From Chryseobacterium soli (lineage in GTDB: Bacteria; Bacteroidota; Bacteroidia; Flavobacteriales; Weeksellaceae), in the NCBI RefSeq assembly GCF_000737705.1, contig NZ_JPRH01000001.1, forward strand, positions 930,001 through 994,000: DNA of 64,000 nt, given 5' to 3'. The position numbers and the translations under genes were made by a program. The notes under the pieces are model-generated. The model made no database searches, had not been told where the DNA came from, and was given only the letters and a program-made list of their open reading frames with translations. Below, piece after piece: positions 63,003 through 64,000 of the stretch. Within the stretch, counting starts at the first letter, position 1. The number at the start of each line of letters is the position of its first letter.

Positions 63003-63755
63003 ATGGTATTATTCACTTTTAATGTAATAAATATTGAGGCTAAGGCCAAAAATGGTGTTCAGATCTCTGATGTTGAAAGACTGAAAATTACAGAAGATAA
63101 TACAAAAGCTATTCTCAGAACTTTAGATATTCATGACAATAAAGCGAGCTTTTTTATTGAGATTTCTCTCACTGAAAAACTCCAAAATCTTATAAAAGCA
63201 ATTTCATCCCAAGGGCATGAAATTGCTTTTTATAATAAAGACTCAAATCTTCGGGAAATTGAAGAAGCTAAAAAAAAGACGGAAGAATTTTTAGAAAAAC
63301 AAATAAGAGGAATTCGTCAGAAAGATATCCGGCTTCGTCAGGAAGATTTAAAAATGTTGGAATTCAATTATGTTTCCAATATTGATAATGCGGAAATTCT
63401 TTTTCCCTTCAAACGCTTACAAAGAAACACAGAGATCACTGAAGAAGACGGATTGAGTATTGTTCCGGAAAGTATCTCTCCTTACAGCCAGTTACCGTAT
63501 AATGATTTTGTATTCCAGGTTCTGCCGATGAAATACTACAAGAATATGGTGTTCGAAACATTGAAGAATGATGATTTCGTTCTGATCTATCTGAACTCGT
63601 GGCAGTTTACTGATTTTAAAAAGTACCCGTTTGAAATTCCTTTCTACAGAAGCTTATTTTCAGGCAAAAAAATGGAGGACAAATTAGATGCCCTCCTTAG
63701 CTGGATCAACGAGAAGGAGATGGCTACTTCCCGTATGAAAGATTATATTTTTTAA
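63003..63755 (+). CDS. Polysaccharide-deacetylase-like protein, degenerate
   Basis: A 250-aa protein with the outline of a NodB-type fold: FTFNVINIEAK at the N terminus in place of the usual SFDVE, a helper segment SFFIEISLTEK near residue 50, SQGHEIAFYNK near 71 and the late FVLIYLNSWQFTDF near 195. The metal-binding Asp-Asp pair and the His-x-x-x-His motif are not visible, so it is probably inactive or has another role. A coiled-coil-like stretch follows near residue 85. Confidence 0.6.
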   Translation: MVLFTFNVINIEAKAKNGVQISDVERLKITEDNTKAILRTLDIHDNKASFFIEISLTEKLQNLIKAISSQGHEIAFYNKDSNLREIEEAKKKTEEFLEKQIRGIRQKDIRLRQEDLKMLEFNYVSNIDNAEILFPFKRLQRNTEITEEDGLSIVPESISPYSQLPYNDFVFQVLPMKYYKNMVFETLKNDDFVLIYLNSWQFTDFKKYPFEIPFYRSLFSGKKMEDKLDALLSWINEKEMATSRMKDYIF

Positions 63756-63824
63756 TTTTCTTCTCTCTCAGATTAACAGGTTTACACAGATGTTTGTTTT
63801 CTTTTTAGATTAATTATTTGAAAG

Positions 63825-63853
63825 AAATCTGCTTAATCAGTGAAATCTGCGAG
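63825..63853 (-). repeat. Dispersed repeat copy, CTCGCAGATT type
   Basis: Inverted relative to the copy at 23909-23937, with identical ends (CTCGCAGATT and GCAGATTT) and a diverged middle. Similar half-copies (CTCAGATTAACAGG) lie just upstream near 63768. Confidence 0.5.
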
Positions 63854-63919
63854 AAATAATTTAAACAAAAATTCCACAAATATTTCCATGAATTAAAAAA
63901 TATCCGAGGGAGAAAAATA

Positions 63920-64000
63920 TTAAGCCAATTCAAAAAGCGTAATTTCCGGTAAAACCCCAACTCTTCCAGGGTACCCTAATACACCAAAACCTCTGTTTAC
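63920..64000 (-). CDS. Metallophosphoesterase, C-terminal end (partial)
   Basis: Read on the minus strand, 26 codons from the window edge to TAA at 63920 give a peptide that starts VNRGFGVLGYPGRVGV and ends EITLFELA. This is the typical C terminus of YkuE-like metallophosphoesterases (an N-R-G-x-G turn followed by P-E-I-T-L). The rest lies beyond the window. Confidence 0.7.
   Translation of the reverse strand, partial: VNRGFGVLGYPGRVGVLPEITLFELA

Overview
The window comes from a member of the Bacteroidota, class Flavobacteriia, most likely Chryseobacterium or a close relative in the Weeksellaceae. The signs are a GldG gliding component, several proteins with type IX secretion (T9SS) C-terminal domains, many promoters with the Bacteroidota -7 element TAnnTTTG, a heme system of the HmuY type, and a protein-glutaminase precursor whose mature part has the same length (185 aa) and the same catalytic positions (Cys42/His83/Asp103) as the Chryseobacterium proteolyticum enzyme. 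I see no rRNA, tRNA, CRISPR array, prophage or classical insertion sequence.

Layout. 1-2.3 kb: end of gldG and a WG-repeat protein. 2.3-7.4 kb: a Crp/Fnr-like regulator and an SDR enzyme that share one operator-like sequence, then a minus-strand run of poorly known soluble proteins (DUF2314-ankyrin, two unknowns, DUF4268) with an unlisted 43-aa gene. 7.6-11.9 kb: sulfate assimilation (Rrf2 regulator, cysH, cysD, cysN, TauE/SafE exporter). 12.5-22.7 kb: a heme-acquisition regulon made of two secreted T9SS proteins, a TonB receptor, HmuY, an ABC heme importer, a methyltransferase and HmuS. Paired Fur-box-like palindromes sit in two promoter regions. 23-24.7 kb: a ChaN-like protein and an exported deformylase-like protein with an altered metal ligand. 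24.7-28.2 kb: small exported proteins and a lactonase, partly flanked by 83-bp direct repeats. 28.3-29.9 kb: nitroreductase-ohrR-ohr peroxide-stress operon. 30.8-32.1 kb: protein-glutaminase and a lipoprotein that resembles its propeptide.

33.2-41.6 kb holds the complete trp operon on the minus strand (trpE-G-D-C-F-[two unknown genes]-B-A). It is preceded by a 22-codon leader with three consecutive Trp codons and a strong terminator hairpin, which is a classical attenuator. The trpD-trpC gap carries two tandem palindrome-bounded elements: one 411 bp long that encodes a GIY-YIG nuclease, and one 87 bp long with the same ends and no gene.

42-64 kb is mostly housekeeping: cytochrome c, rlmF, lysS, a T9SS delta-60 repeat protein, cydAB, gyrB, a pair of DUF3857 proteins, a DUF3298 lipoprotein, a lipid kinase, a dicarboxylate symporter, gamma-glutamyltransferase, threonine dehydrogenase, a polysaccharide-deacetylase-like protein, and the end of a metallophosphoesterase gene. 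Near-perfect palindromic terminators separate most transcription units.
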